Counted from the stretch's first letter, positions 26,333-39,700 are shown. The stretch: 64,000 nt of DNA from Chrysoperla carnea (GCF_905475395.1 NC_058337.1:83322368-83386367), one strand, 5' to 3'. Program-made: numbers and translations. Notes: a model not told the origin generated them from the letters alone.

Positions 26333-26990
26333 CTAGAACTCGAATAGCACTTGGAAAGTATTGACTTTCCGAAACATGTTTCAATGACACGTTTTGCGTA
26401 GAATTGATCCTTCTAATGATTCCTGTTGTCAGGGGGCTCACATTCCCTGGACAAGACCCTTTTTTCACAAAGTTAACGTTTTTTCACCAAGTTTTCAAGA
26501 AGAACAGAAAGTTTTTTTTAACTTCTTTATGTAGGCTTTTAACAATGTAACCAAACAGTTTTTATAAAGATTCGTTGACTGCCCTAGATTCCGAGGTATA
26601 AATCTTACGGCTCTCCACTACGGATATTTTTGAAAAAATCTCACTCAGTTTTAAAGCATAATGCAATAAGGAGTAGATAAGAAACACTATTAGGTTTGTG
26701 TAATTTTATTTAAATTAAAAGATACAAACTGTAAATAAATTATTCTGTGTTGTATTATTTCGCCATTGTTTGTGGAATACAATTGAAGATAAAATATTGC
26801 AAAAAAGCGTAAAATATTTTTTAAATAATTACATGATTCCTTCATTTATCATTTCATTATAAAGAAAAGTTAAAAATAAAAAATCTTTTTTGTTTTTGTT
26901 GTTTTTTTTTTTTTTTTCAATTTGTTGTGTTTTTGTAAATAGAGGTTTAGCCATAATTTTTAAGTACTTGATTGTTAATTAACTACATTA

Positions 26991-29900
26991 TTATGAAATA
27001 TGTTTGTTTATTGTTAATTTCAATTTATCATAGTTTGCACCACTGAATGAATCCACTTGGGTCTTGTTTTTAATAAAAACAAATGTAGGCATAGAGGATA
27101 TATTGTACGTTGCTGCTAAATCTTCGCATTCATCGACATCGACCTGTAACAGAAAAAAAAATTTTTATTAAAAGTTTGTAAGACATGTTTTAAGTGAGTA
27201 CGCAAGGGATAGACTTTGTGCACGATCACAGTTCATTATGAAGTATTATTTTACGAAAGAGCGCGGCGATGTCTATAAAAGGGCATTTTGACACATATGA
27301 CAGAGTGCGGAAAGTCACCCGACTGCCAATTTTATTGTTCGGTATAGTAAACCGTATCAAGAGGGAGAGTTTTTAAAGGAAGCATGGTTAGTATGCACGC
27401 CCTCACTTTTTAATGATTTCTATAATAAAGATAAGATAATTTAGCGAATCAAAGATACTCCTCTATCAAAAAACACAATAAAGGAAATAATATTAAAACG
27501 CTCTAATGTCTTCTCGAAACCAATGGCATTACTAAATCTACACGTTTAGCTGTTCGATACTGCGCAGGAAACGCCATTAACGAAGAATTATTAGCGATAA
27601 CATCGATGCTAACAATTTCAAAGACCACAGATATTTGTATGGCTTTAAAAAATTCGCTTGCTGAAAAAGAAATTGATTTGAAAAAACTATATTTCCCAAT
27701 CATCACGAAGTCAAAATTATTCGACGGTACGTCTATTACCTCAATAAACATTTCTTTAGAAAAAAATGGCACGTCGATACATAAAGGTTCGCCAAGTTTA
27801 CTCAAATCGGTAATCATTTTTGAGTTGTTTAGGACAATATTATTAACCTATTATAGCTCACTCTCTTAGTCATACCATAGACCGACCACTGCTGGTTTTT
27901 TAAGATTTAAGTCTGCTTATGACTGGCATATTAACTGCTACAGTTTTCGAAGTTCACATAACTTCACGGGCGATTATCGGAGTTATCACGATAAACATTG
28001 CGACTTTTGCATCTTGACTATCCCTGTTTTAAAAGATAAATAACGTATAATGAAGCAAAATGAGGAAAAACAGACAAAAATAGTTATGTATGATAGACAT
28101 ATTGTTTAGCTGAAAATTCCCATTCAACAATCTTCGTTACATTTGTTAAATTTATTCTTTAAAGGAAAAATTATAAATTAATAATTAGATATTATCTTTT
28201 ATGTAACCATTTGTAATTTTTCACCGACTTGAATTCAAATTGTAAAAAAACTAAACAAATTTTTATTACTTTTTATAAAATAGGGTAGTAATGTAGTATT
28301 AGAGTTAATATAGCAGCAGCAACATTACTAACACGATAGTGTTAAAAATGCGCAATGACAATAATTGATTCATATAACAATACACACATTATAGTCAAGG
28401 CTTACTAGGAAATAAAACTTATTAAAAATCGAATCATTCGTCCTTGATTGACCTACATCATTAATATTAAATTACTAGAAATAACTCATGTGAAAGTTAG
28501 ATCTATTACACCACAATAAATAATAAAACATAGAAGTTTCAGCCTTGTACTTCCTAAGAATATTTGAATTCATCTTTATTAAGAATATTTCTTAACTAAT
28601 AATTATGGAATTTTATTACCGACACAGTAGCTATCGGAATGGTGTAATATAAACTTTCCTAAATTTTTGCAAAACGAATATATTTTGTGACCAGTTAGAA
28701 CGCCTGGAAAATTAGAAGAATGTTGTTAAGGTTATGTATAACAACTTTTTTCTCTGCGAAAATTTCCATAGCAAGAAAACAGGATGTCCGTCATACGACA
28801 CCTTAAAAATTGCAATTGGGATTATGAATTTTTTTCACTTCAGGTGAAGAATTCTCCCTGTGTGTAAAGAAAAGTGAAATTGATTTTAAAAATCTTTAGA
28901 GGAACACAAAATGTGTACATTTAAAACTCCTAATTAAACAAAGAGGAAGATTCTTTAAAAGTGACGTCCTTGTTGAATATCGCCATAGAGATTACATATA
29001 AAAAAGCTGTTTTGCAAGAAAGAAACGGCCAACAATCTTTGAATGTTTATAACTACTTCGTTTTTCAATCAATTTATATTACAAATTTTGTTATGGTATC
29101 TAATCTACTTTTACCATTTTTATGCGTAATGTGACAAATTCTACGGATCTATATATCTTCTTATTTTATGATTGCTCTCAATATCTAGCAATTCTATACT
29201 TGCCGCCCTATTAAAACTTTTTTTTCCTGAAAGAATAGCCTTGATAAAAATTTTCGTGTAGGATAAAGTTTAAAGACACGACCTTGTAATTAGCCTCTCA
29301 AATTTCTAGCCGTCCTGAAATGGGTATCAAATATTAATTCAAGGTGGAAAATCAAGGGCGACAATGGCCATGAGATCTGAGATATTCTTTACTTTTTACC
29401 CTAGACGTGTAATATACTATTAAAAATTGAATTGAAAGGTTACTCAGATAAAATATATCTTTCTAAATGTTAAACTTTACACAAAAATGATCAGCCGCTA
29501 AATTGTAACAAAATTTGTTTTCTACAACTGATATTATTGTTACCTTGTAAATTGAAAAACAAATCAAATTGATTTTGATTAATATTAAGCGAGATAATAT
29601 TAATAACATTACATTTCAATTCGATTGCTTTTGAAAATTTAGAAATGAAGTATGTAGATATAAAGTATTTTATTTTAACGATCATATTATAAAATACTGA
29701 ATGATAATAATCGTAAGAGTACTGTATGATAATAATCGTAATAGTTGTAAGGTCAAGTAAGTGGCGGACGAACGGAGGAGGACCCCCTACATATGCACAG
29801 TCAACATGTCACCATGAACGGATGTAATCAATATATTTAAAAAAATATATTTCGTTATTTTTCTTTCATATAGAAATTTTAAAAACATAATTATATACTC

Positions 29901-32900
29901 TTATTTTATTTCTTTGATTATCCTTAATATAAAGAGGTCAAATATTATTATGTCAATTTTTCACCAAAGCATTGGTGGAATTGGTTATTTCCACATTCAT
30001 AATGAACGATTTTAATTGACGAGGAAAATTATATTGTAATCATATCGAAAAATTCAAATTGAAATAAATTTCAAAACAATTCTTACATCTTCAAAAACTT
30101 TTGAAGGTCGAGGAGTATAATTTATAGTCTTACATCAAACGGATTAAAAAAGTTTATTACAAACATAAAAAGAATATTTTTGAGAAAATATTCTTTTTGA
30201 ATATGAGACAAACAAACCCATGAATATGAGACAAACAAACGAACATTAAGTACCGTCCTTAAAGCAAATTTTGTCCTGAAAATTTGAGCTTTAAAGTATT
30301 TTAGACCAAAATTTTAAAATTAAAAAAATCTTCAAATAAACAGTACTTAATAGATATCAAGATACTCGAAATAAAACTGTACATGGAATTTTAATTAAAA
30401 AACATACAACAGACTTACATATCGCTAAATATCGATATTTCGATGGCAACGCTACCATTGTCAGTAGCTAAGTTTATGTACTTTCAATTTCTGTGTCACT
30501 TTCATCAGCTAAAGCTTACGATTTGAAAGTGACAACTAACAGTAAAAAATTATTAATGTGCCAATCAACAGTAAATAATTTAAAGCGAATTCAAGATAGC
30601 ACTCTAGCACTTTAATCATTTCTATTGTTGCTAACTTTTTGTCTTCTTTACGTACCCAATAACTTTCAACATATAAAAGAAAATCGAAAAATTCGTTTTC
30701 CAAAATGTTAAAACCTCAATTTTCTGTGTTACCTAATAACTTTTTATCAATCCTCTACTAGGCCAGCAATAAGAATCATAAATCGCTTCACTATAAGCCC
30801 GCGGTTTATATTGTTAATGGCAGAATCCTTATATTTGTAAAATCACGTTCACTTAATTCTTAATTCTGGGATTTAAAAAATCGATCTTGTTAAATAAAAT
30901 TAGTAGTAAATTATTAATAAAAATGAATCCAATACTTTATTGCAAATCATTATACAAATTTGCTTAGTAAGTTATTCATCAACTAACCTTGATTTTATGA
31001 CTAATTATTCTTAACTAAACAAATTTTTCAGATGTTTTCTCAGACACAGTTGAAATGATACAGGTAAAAAAAAAAAATTGAGTGAAAAATAACTCGTCTA
31101 TGGTTTTTATGCCCCAAAACGTTTTATTAACATGTGAACATTTTGATGACTATTTTTTATAGAACCGAAATCCTAGCAAAGCATACAATTTGGCTCAAGA
31201 GCCCAATCGCTATAAATAACTGAAAAAATTCAAAATTTTGTATTTCTAAAATTCTCCGACATAGTCTTTCTATGTGTAATACAACTTTTAAAATTATTAA
31301 TTATTATTAGAGCCTTGTAGAATATTTAAACTTGGTACTTGAATCAACTTCCCAAGTGTGTAAATAATTCTGTAAACTCTAGGCTTACAAAATTTATTTT
31401 CTAAAACTTTAACAAAGGATCACAATTTATTTCAAATATTACCCAATAAATTTTATTTTTTATGTTTTTCCTTCTCCGATCTACTACGGAAGATTTAGCA
31501 CTAAATGAAGATCAGTTAGATAATAAAACATGTTTACACATTCGTTTTAGTCGTAAAGTTTGACGCTTCCGTGTGTCTAGCCTTTGTTATTTGAAATTTT
31601 ACATTGGTTCCAATCTAATTGATAACACTTCTTTAAATGGATTTTTCCAAAAATTAGGTTGTATTTTCTCGAATAGGGATACAGAACATGTTACTTTCTA
31701 TTAAATGGGCACATTTCTTTCAGTCGATTAAACAGTAAATGTAAACGCATGCTAGTTGCAGTACTCCTGATCTCACGAAGTGATCAGGATATTATCAGGT
31801 GATAATAATTCAACTTTAAAAAAGGCGCGGTCAAATCGACGTGCCATTTTTCATGTACTTCTATCCTTGATTAATGTTAACTAACCTTAAATTTTTACGA
31901 TCATGAAAAATACATTGATAATCATTTTTCTGTATTGTTCTAGAATACATGAGATAGATAATGCGATAGTGTAGCTATTGGCTAAAATAAGTGTAATTTT
32001 TTTTGTTATAAAGTTACATAAAAATTGGGTTTCCCTGTTGACCTATTTACAGATAAGAGGAAAATATATTTTAATTAATGAAAATTTCAAATATTTTCAG
32101 TAATAAAATTTTCAATATTCACAAATTTAATAAAATACATATTGAATAAATAATCCTAATATCATTTTTAAGTGGAATAATGATACTTAAATTCTTATGA
32201 AAAATGATTATTACGAATGACGCCATCGTCTATAATTAGAATTATGCAAGCGTTTATGTATTAATTAGTTGCTTAGATTATCTTGGTATGACAACTGTTA
32301 ACCACAATAAATAAGAGATTATTTTCAAAATTAAACTTACTTTAATAATAACAATTTTTTCAGCTAATTCAGCACTTAATTCTTCTAATTTTGGTGCAAT
32401 TAATTTGCATGGACCACACCATGTTGCGAAAAAGTCCACCACCACTAACTTTTCGCCGGCTTCTTCTAGTTTGGAGTTGAATTCAGACTATTAAAAAGAA
32501 AATACATTAATAATAATAAATACATTTCAAAATAAAAATAATACCATTTTTTAAGAAAAAATTATTATTTTTAGTAAACCCAAAACATAACATAAATGAA
32601 GCCTATTAAAAAAATTAACAATAACATGTTGCATACTCAATTTTATGATTCTTACTTATTGAAATGATAAAATAAAGTATACAAGAACCCATGATGAAAA
32701 TTTCAAATTAAAAAATCAAAAAATAAACGTCAATTGAAAAGATTATTTGTAAAATTAGGTTCCGTTGCTACCGAAAAAATTTCTGTTTTTGAAATATAAG
32801 TGTACTGTGAAATTTAAAAGTACTTTCGCAGAACAGTAGAATAGATTCTTGTGTAATTCTTCTTCCTCAGGTGGTTTCGGCGCAGGAATTGGAAGAATCT

Positions 32901-33149
32901 CTCGGCTAGGTTTTCGGGGTGAAACTACTTTAGGTGACTTTTTACAACAACACAACAAAAACATGGTTAAATAATTTTAATTATTTTATAAATTCATGCG
33001 GTTTTACTTGAGCCATGTTCAAGGTTATTCATACAAAAATTTTAAAAACCCTAGTTACTTTTCAAAAGAAAAAAACTAACTACGTAAAATTTTTTACTTT
33101 ATTTCTATGGTTTCAAACTCACTTGATCTTTCACGTGGATTGTGGCCAT
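26991..33149 (-). CDS. Trx-2: Thioredoxin (cytosolic, Trx-2 type)
   Basis: Small disulfide reductase that reduces target proteins and peroxiredoxins and is itself re-reduced by thioredoxin reductase. Minus-strand exons: 33149-33123 (9 codons, beginning MATIHVKDQ), 32487-32341 (49 codons), 27143-26991 (50 codons plus stop TAA at 26993-26991); all junctions are phase 0 with GT-AG ends. The product is 108 aa, the usual length. The active site is WCGPC with C33 and C36, the buried Asp is D27 in VVDFFATW, and the cis-proline is P77 in SSMPT. There is no signal or transit peptide on this start. Intron 2 is about 5.2 kb and holds a hAT transposase remnant. A possible alternative first exon lies in intron 1. 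An AATAAA on the minus strand at about 26710-26705 is a candidate poly(A) signal. Confidence 0.95.
27500..27866 (+). pseudogene. Degenerate hAT transposase fragment
   Basis: The plus-strand frame that includes ATG 27606 reads [20 protein letters not shown], then [20 protein letters not shown] and [10 protein letters not shown]. This follows the pattern of the ZBED5/FAM200/GTF2IRD2-type hAT transposase catalytic region (xTAQLAVxVR...EELLxL...TTxxDIFxxVxxxLEKxxLxLxKLVxVTTDGAPAM), but the TDGAPAM motif is spoiled. It has no start and no complete domain. It lies antisense within intron 2 of the thioredoxin gene. A 104-codon open frame on the opposite strand is its shadow. The assignment rests on pattern similarity only. 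Confidence 0.55.
29369..29421. repeat. Half copy of the AATAGTA...CATGAGATCTGAGA hairpin MITE
   Basis: CATGAGATCTGAGATATTCT followed by TTACTTTTTACCCTAGACGTGTAATATACTATT matches the right arm of the element at 56836-56974. The left arm is absent, so this is a solo arm or truncated copy inside the thioredoxin intron. Confidence 0.6.
32824..32964 (-). other. Candidate alternative first exon of thioredoxin
   Basis: Minus-strand ORF from ATG 32964, beginning [20 protein letters not shown], followed by a proline- and acid-rich stretch ending [11 protein letters not shown]. At 32823 a GTACTT donor falls in phase 0, exactly the phase needed to join the thioredoxin exon starting at 32487. The joined protein would be 146 aa with a CCCKK N-terminus, a pattern often palmitoylated. 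Seen: the ORF, donor and phase. Inferred: that it is used. The donor is weaker than GTAAGT, and the ORF also runs on unspliced to 69 codons. Confidence 0.35.
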
Positions 33150-34077
33150 TTTAATTAAACTTTAATTAAAAACGGTTTTATTTTTAACGATCACAAAACG
33201 GTTTCAACTGCTGTAATGGAATGCACAGTTAAAATGAGGCCCAATAATAAAATGCATTTAAATATAAAAGATTTTATTTCTTTATTTAGTAGCGCTTTTA
33301 AATAATGTGATAGACAAGAATAAAGATATACCCCCTTAATCTATTAAAGTTGTACACTTGCGCAATTGTTGGATAAGTTTATGAAGAATTCCACTTACGT
33401 TTTCAAATTCCCAATGAACTTGACTATAGTCAAAACGATGATGAATATATATATTTTTGTTTTTATTCATCATTTAAAAAAAGTTTATAAGAAAAGACAC
33501 GTCATTTTTTTCAATTCAAATGAAATCATATTTAATAAAGCGCCCTTTTTATTTAGGATTGAATAATTTATTAAATAATTGGCTTTTATAATATTTATTA
33601 ATAATAATGTGACCATCAATATTTGTTTGCTCTATAAATATGAGTACTTAATTTACTCTAATACTATTTATTTAAAAACAACACCAAAATTATTTCTTTT
33701 ATTTTTTAATTATTTCTACAAATATGTAAACTACATATAAATAAATTATAACTATTATCTATATAATAGCACACATTTATATTTAATTAGTTTTGGATTA
33801 TTTTAATGAATAATAATAAATTAATTATTTGTAAAAACATCATGATTACACTTGCAGACCACAAAATTAGATCATAAACAGTTTTTGATACTTTTGTAAG
33901 TTTATGATTTCTTAAATTGATAATGAAATGTATAAGCAAATTATGATTTAATTTCATAATTATATAATTGGTAAGACGTCAAGTGGTGAGATTTTTATCG
34001 AATGAATTGTCGGTTTGATAAAATCTGCACCTAAAGTAGGTATGCAATTTGTAAACTATGTCGTTAGTTATTTATAT

Positions 34078-34294
34078 TATATGAAGCAAGAAGAGTTCTT
34101 ATGTATAAAATAAAGAGGGATTGTATATGTGTATACATGAACTCAGTCGGTCAGACTTATCACTTGAAGTTGTATATATGCAATACCAGTCACACACAGT
34201 AACACATAACCATAACATACCTTAACACACAGTACACATTCCCTCTTTGTTTCATACATAAGAACGTCCATAAAAACTCTTCTTACTTCATATA
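34078..34294. mobile_element. Hairpin MITE, 217 bp
   Basis: The left arm ATATGAAGCAAGAAGAGTTC...TTATGTAT..AAAGAGGGA is matched by the complement of the right arm (34241-34294), which carries about a dozen extra bases. The loop is rich in CACA/ATAC. No coding capacity. Confidence 0.6.
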
Positions 34295-34670
34295 TTTTAT
34301 ATTTTTTCGTGCGTATTTATGTAGTATGTTTGAACGAATTTCTCTTCCTATCAATTTGATGAATTTTAATGAAACATTTTTAACCTCGGCCAAAATAATA
34401 GATTTACTTTTGAGAGATAAATTACTACAGTGGTATTCAGCCTAAGCTCGTCAACACGTCAACTGATGAATCAGGATCATTACTTATCGGTATTATATAC
34501 AAAAGAGCATTTTGGGACCTCTTCTATGCATGCGATACTTCTATACGAAAATCTTCAAAGTAATTCAATTTTGTTTATTCGGATAGCAATGAAAAGCAGT
34601 GAAAAAACATAAGACATAAACGGAACACTTAGCCAAATTAGCCAATCAGAAATAAGTAACGAAAGATAGT

Positions 34671-34850
34671 TTAGGTTAGGTTAGAGTGACTCTCCTGTGG
34701 TGAGACACGCTTAGAACAAAAGATCCGTTGTGATTACAAAAAAGGGTTGGCCCATCCCTAGCCACTACTCTATGAAGTATTTGGACTGTTTAAGAATAGC
34801 AGATGGCTCATGTGAGTTCATCTCCTCATGGCAAGAGTTGGACAGTGACA
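34671..34850 (-). repeat. SINE-like block with TTAGGTTAGGTT end
   Basis: The plus strand begins GTTTAGGTTAGGTTAGAGTG and continues GACTCTCCTGTGGTGAGACAC. Read on the minus strand this is a body ending in an AACCTAACCTAAAC tail, like the tails of the other SINE family in the window. The body differs from that family, and the right end is not defined. Confidence 0.4.
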
Positions 34851-34899
34851 CAGAAGAAGAGACATAGTTTCTTCCTCCTTAGTTATGAGCAAAATTAGT

Positions 34900-34946
34900 C
34901 TTGGTCTCGGTCTTGCAAATTTTTCAAGACCAAGACCAAGGCCAAT
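34900..34946. repeat. Short hairpin of GGTCTTG repeats
   Basis: GGTCTCGGTCTTGCAAATTT followed by TTCAAGACCAAGACC forms a stem of about 15 bp. It lies just right of the SINE-like block. Confidence 0.5.
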
Positions 34947-36688
34947 ATAGTTATCACTTCGGACTTTCGAAAGTCTTGTGCTACCTTTGAGCTCAGGAAG
35001 ATCAAGCAAGTAAGTAACGAATATAAGTAAAAAAATTGTTCGCTTTTTTAAGCCTGTAAGTATATTAAAATATTTGGAAGATTTATCTTATAGTCAACCA
35101 GTCTTATACCTTATACATATAGTATATCTTACAGTCAATACCATAGTGCATAGCAATGTCTAATTGATACGACAACAATTTCATGCAATGATGAAATTTA
35201 ACAACAAGAACAAGGATTTTGTCGACACTTAATCGAATCACAATTTTTCTTTGATCAGTCTTATTTCTATAACGTCCTATAACGTCTAAGTAATTATTTT
35301 TCAAAAGGGTTGGTTATAGGCACGGAAACTTGTAGTTGAAAAAGAAAGTGTTAATACTGTAGCGGCCACTAGCGGGCTTGATTATCAGATTGGAAATTGA
35401 GAACAAGAGCTCCGTGTCAAAATTTTAGGAATTATAAGGTTTAGGAATATTTAGGAGGAAATATTTAGGAATTATAAGGCTTAGGAATTGCATTATTTTT
35501 TTCTAATGTCAATGTATGCCAATCTTTGATACTAAGCGCAATTGATTAGCTAGTTTCAAAAATATTTTAACGAGAAAAGTGCATAATGCATCTATAGATC
35601 AGAGCTTAGTAATACTAAGGTTGGATATATTATGTCGATAAAATTACAGATTCTGACACGGACAAGATATTGGTCAGTTTTACCGAAAAATCTATTAGAT
35701 TTATATTAATTTTTAATCATTTTATCCCTCTATTGCTCCACATAAACAAGTGCCATTATCTATTCCTCTACAGTAGTAGAGTCCAGGCAGTAAACAAAAA
35801 AATGTGGTATTATTATAAATAATATATTTACAATTTAAGGGAAATTATTTCCTTTATAAAATTAATTATACCTATATAAATATTTATCATGAACAAATAT
35901 TGATTTAAACTTTTATTTTATATTACTTAAATAATATTTTATAAAAATGAATTTTTAATTCGAACACGGCTGAATTATGTAGATTATTTGTGGGAGTTGT
36001 ATATTAGTTTTTCTAATAAAAAGTTTAATGAATCCTATTCAAACATTTTCTTTATCTAGATTACCATTTTTGAGAAAATGACTGCATATTGAAAAAATTA
36101 ACTTCCGTGTTTAAAATATAAATAAACTTCGTTATTCATATTTTTGTCCCAAAACCCGTGAAATTATTTTCTTAAGATTAGCCCAGGCGTTTCCTTAGTA
36201 TTTTGACCCATCGAGTTTTTATTTTAAACAGGTATTTTGTGTTTAAAACCCCAATAACACTTGTCTATTTCCTTGTGCCTCAATTTCCCCTTTATTAAAA
36301 AAATCAAATATGTTCTACGGAACGAAGGTTAAACTATTTTATTATTATTGGAATTTTTCTCTATTTTCACATATCCTGGCGCCCAATGGACGGTAAATTT
36401 GGCGTCTTTATGATGCGATAGCTATATATATGTCTGTACTAGTAAGGATTCATATTGTTTAAATTTATTGATTGCCTTAAATACATTTCCGAAAAAAAAC
36501 ACAAGATCGAATTGCTGTAACATTATTTAGGTCATTTAATTTTGAAACTCTATTAAAATATTCTAAGGGAAGAAGAATTGTATTGTGTCAAGGGCTGGTT
36601 TTTTACATAATAAAATCGATTTCCCTACAACAGCTACACCATATCGTTGTGAAAACAGTTCTCTTCATTTTCCATGCGTAACTCATTG

Positions 36689-36714
36689 TATGTATGTATG
36701 TATGCATGTATACG
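36689..36714. repeat. Short (TGTA)n microsatellite
   Basis: About six TGTA/TGCA units, interrupted once, upstream of the TMEM53 coding start. Confidence 0.7.
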
Positions 36715-36790
36715 ATACCGTATTGTGACTTTTACATTATCAAATTCTATATATTTTTTTTTTTAGGATAAATTAAATTAATTAATTAAA

Positions 36791-39700
36791 ATGGCGTTTT
36801 GTTCACCATCATTAACTGATGGTGATTTAGAATTTTATATGAGATTACCGAATCCAAATTATAATTATAATCAACAATTAACTGATAGTGATTATGTATT
36901 TGTTGTAAATGAAACAAATTTACCGGTTGTATTGTTATTAGGATGGGCTGGTTGTCAAGATAAATATTTAGCGAAATATTCTGCAATATATGAAGATAAA
37001 GGGTAAGTGAATTTCTTGTTGATAAAAATTTGAGTCAAACCAAAGTTTCGGGTTACGTCACTTATACCTAAGAAACTATAGTTATATAGTAGAGCTGAAA
37101 AGGCGCAGGGGCAAAAATCAATTTGGGGGTCCATCCAAAAATCACTCGTTATAATAATATTGTGGAAATGCGAAGAAAAATAATAGTACTTTGTCTATAA
37201 AAAATTTCTTCATATTTTATACATAACTTGTAGAAACAGTCATAATACTCATGATATACTCGCGATATTTTACAAGCGCAGGTGAAATATAGCGGGTGGT
37301 ATCTATTCTGATTTTCGGCAAATAAAAAAAATAAGTTCCTAGTTGAAGAACATATTGTAGAATAAAATAAATTAGGAAATAGTTTTTAAATTTTACCCAT
37401 TGAATTTAAAACTCTTCGAAGTTGCTAACACTCTTCTCGAAATTGAATGGGATCGAATTTTAGAAATATTTATTTAACAAACTTTACTTATATCCTTATA
37501 TGGGTAACAACTTAATTATGTGCTTAGATTTACTATAGCTGATCATTTGAGGTTTGGCTATAGTAGTTGTGTACATACACATACTGCGGTCAGTCAAGCG
37601 AACGATAAAACAGGGGTTAGATATATGCTATCGAAACCGAAAAAGTTTTATGTGCTACTAAAATGAATTTACTAAAGCTAAATATTGTTAAACAGTTTGT
37701 ATATTGCATATAGAAAACAGTTATGACAGTCATGTAGTTAAATGTTAGAACAGGGCTGGTCAGTCAGCCCTTATTTATGAACAATAAATACATCAGATTC
37801 ATTTATGATTTCCGTGGTATTTAAATGAATTTATTAAAGCTGAAAAATTGTTATACAGCTTGTATATTGTATATAGAAAACAGTTATGACAGTTATAAAT
37901 TCATTTAAATGCTACGGAAATCATAAACGAATCTTATTATTTATTGTTCACAAATAAGGGCTGACTGACCACCCCTTTTCTAACATTTATCTGACTGACT
38001 GTCATAACCATAAGGTTATAAAGAAGGAGAACGATCGCAATAGAAAATATTGTCCCCAATATTTTGAAAAAATGAGTGAGGCGCTGGGATCGCTAAGTTG
38101 TATCATTAAATGCGGGCTGTTGTGCGCTAATATACTACTTACCGACGACAGCGCGGCTGGTGGCTGAAAATGAACTATAAATTCTACAAATTTTCAGGGA
38201 CAGGTGCGCTAATGCTTTAGTACATAGCGATCGTTCTCCTTCTTTATAACCTTCATGGTCATAACTGTTATCTATATGCAATAGAGCTTTTCATTTTAAA
38301 ATCACGATTCACTTTTGTTTCATACTAAATGATTTATAACCAATGTGATAAAATGAATAACAAATATCTTCTATCTTAGTCTTACTTATTGCTGTCAGTA
38401 CGAAAAAAATAAACGCTGCACTTGCGCTTATGACATGATGAAAAGGCCTATAAACAAGCTGTATAACCATTTTCAGCTTTAGTAAATTCATTTTAGTACC
38501 ACTTAAAACTTAACCGTTTCTTAACGTCACTAACCGTTAAGGTCCGTAACCGTCATTTAAAACTTAACCCTGCTCTATCGTTCGCTTCATGAAGGTTATA
38601 AGAAGGAGAACGATCGCTATAGAAAATATTGTCCCCGAAATATGGATAAAATAAGTGAGGCGCTGCGGCCGCTAAGTAGTATCAATAAAAGCGGGCTGTT
38701 GTGCGCTAATTTGAAATGATATATCAATTTGTACATTATGCAACTAACTTCATCTACTTGTACTCATAAACAGCTAACTTCGCAGATACTACTTCTTGAT
38801 GACAGCGCGGCTGGTGGCTGAAAAATGAACTATAAATTCTACAAATTTTCAGGGACAGACGCGCTAATGCTTTAACACGTAGCGATCGTTCTCCTTCTTT
38901 ATAGCCTTCCTTCATGGTTCGCTTGACTTATCACAGTATGTGTGTGTACACAACTACTATAACCAATCCTCAAACTATCAGCTTTAGTAAATTCACAATT
39001 CACAATCAAATTCTCTTTATACATGAATAATAATTAACATTTTAAAGATAATAAAACTAAATTCAGTTGTGGTTTGGTTTATAAAAAAATTATGATTTTT
39101 TTTTGTAAAACTTTCTATTATCATTTATTCGTGTAATTGTAGTGAATAATATATGTGATATGCTTTATTTTACCAGATAAAAAGTATACATTTCAATTTT
39201 TTTTAAACAAATATTTATTTTGAGGATTTGAAAGATGTAAACAAATTATTTATAAAGTAAATTATTTTATTTAAATAATATTTTTGATAAACTAATCACG
39301 TTTTACATGACTGTTAGGGCCTCGAAACCTTATCGGAAATTTACGCGGACATTAACGTCAGTAGGTACATTGTCAAATTTGTAAACCTACATTTATCAGT
39401 GCTGACTGTAATGTTGGGTGCATATACAGTGCAACCCGTGCGCAGGAATCATCCAGGAGAGAAGAAAACATCTTTTTTTTTCAACAGCGATTTTATTTTG
39501 CTGAACTTAGCCATTATTTTATTGTCACGACCATATCAATCAAATACAAATAGTTAAAAGCTCACTTTATTTTCTAAGCTACCAGCCCCACATTTTCAAT
39601 TGAAGGGTTAAAAAAACCGAAAAAACTTGTTCTAATTATATCATCAGTTTAATCTATTGTTATATTTATACATATAGGCAACTTTATATACATAGAAGAA

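Larger units (their letters stand above)
33150..36790. other. Region between the divergent thioredoxin and TMEM53 starts
   Basis: About 3.6 kb separating the two outward-facing start codons, so it must hold both promoters; no core promoter motif could be assigned with confidence. A pyrimidine tract ending TTTTTAG just before 36766 suggests that the first coding exon of TMEM53 is preceded by a non-coding exon somewhere in this region. It contains a hairpin element, a SINE-like block and a short microsatellite. Confidence 0.5.
37527..38995. mobile_element. Large palindromic element with two MITEs inserted
   Basis: The outer ends are inverted: the left TTACTATAGCTGATCATTTG, then AGG.TTGGCTATAGTAGTTGTGTACA, matches the complement of the right end (38925-38995). 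Inner blocks are also mirrored: 37650-37690 against 38448-38505, and 37720-37835 against 37900-38008, the latter around GGTCAGTCAGCCCTTATTT. The right arm is broken by MITE copies 2 and 3, and 38283-38450 has no left partner. Read as one foldback transposon, its centre is near 37867. No transposase frame. Confidence 0.7.

Noticed and set aside
27503..27817. A 104-codon minus-strand ORF in thioredoxin intron 2
   Set aside because: The opposite strand carries the hAT-like pattern; this frame has no family resemblance.
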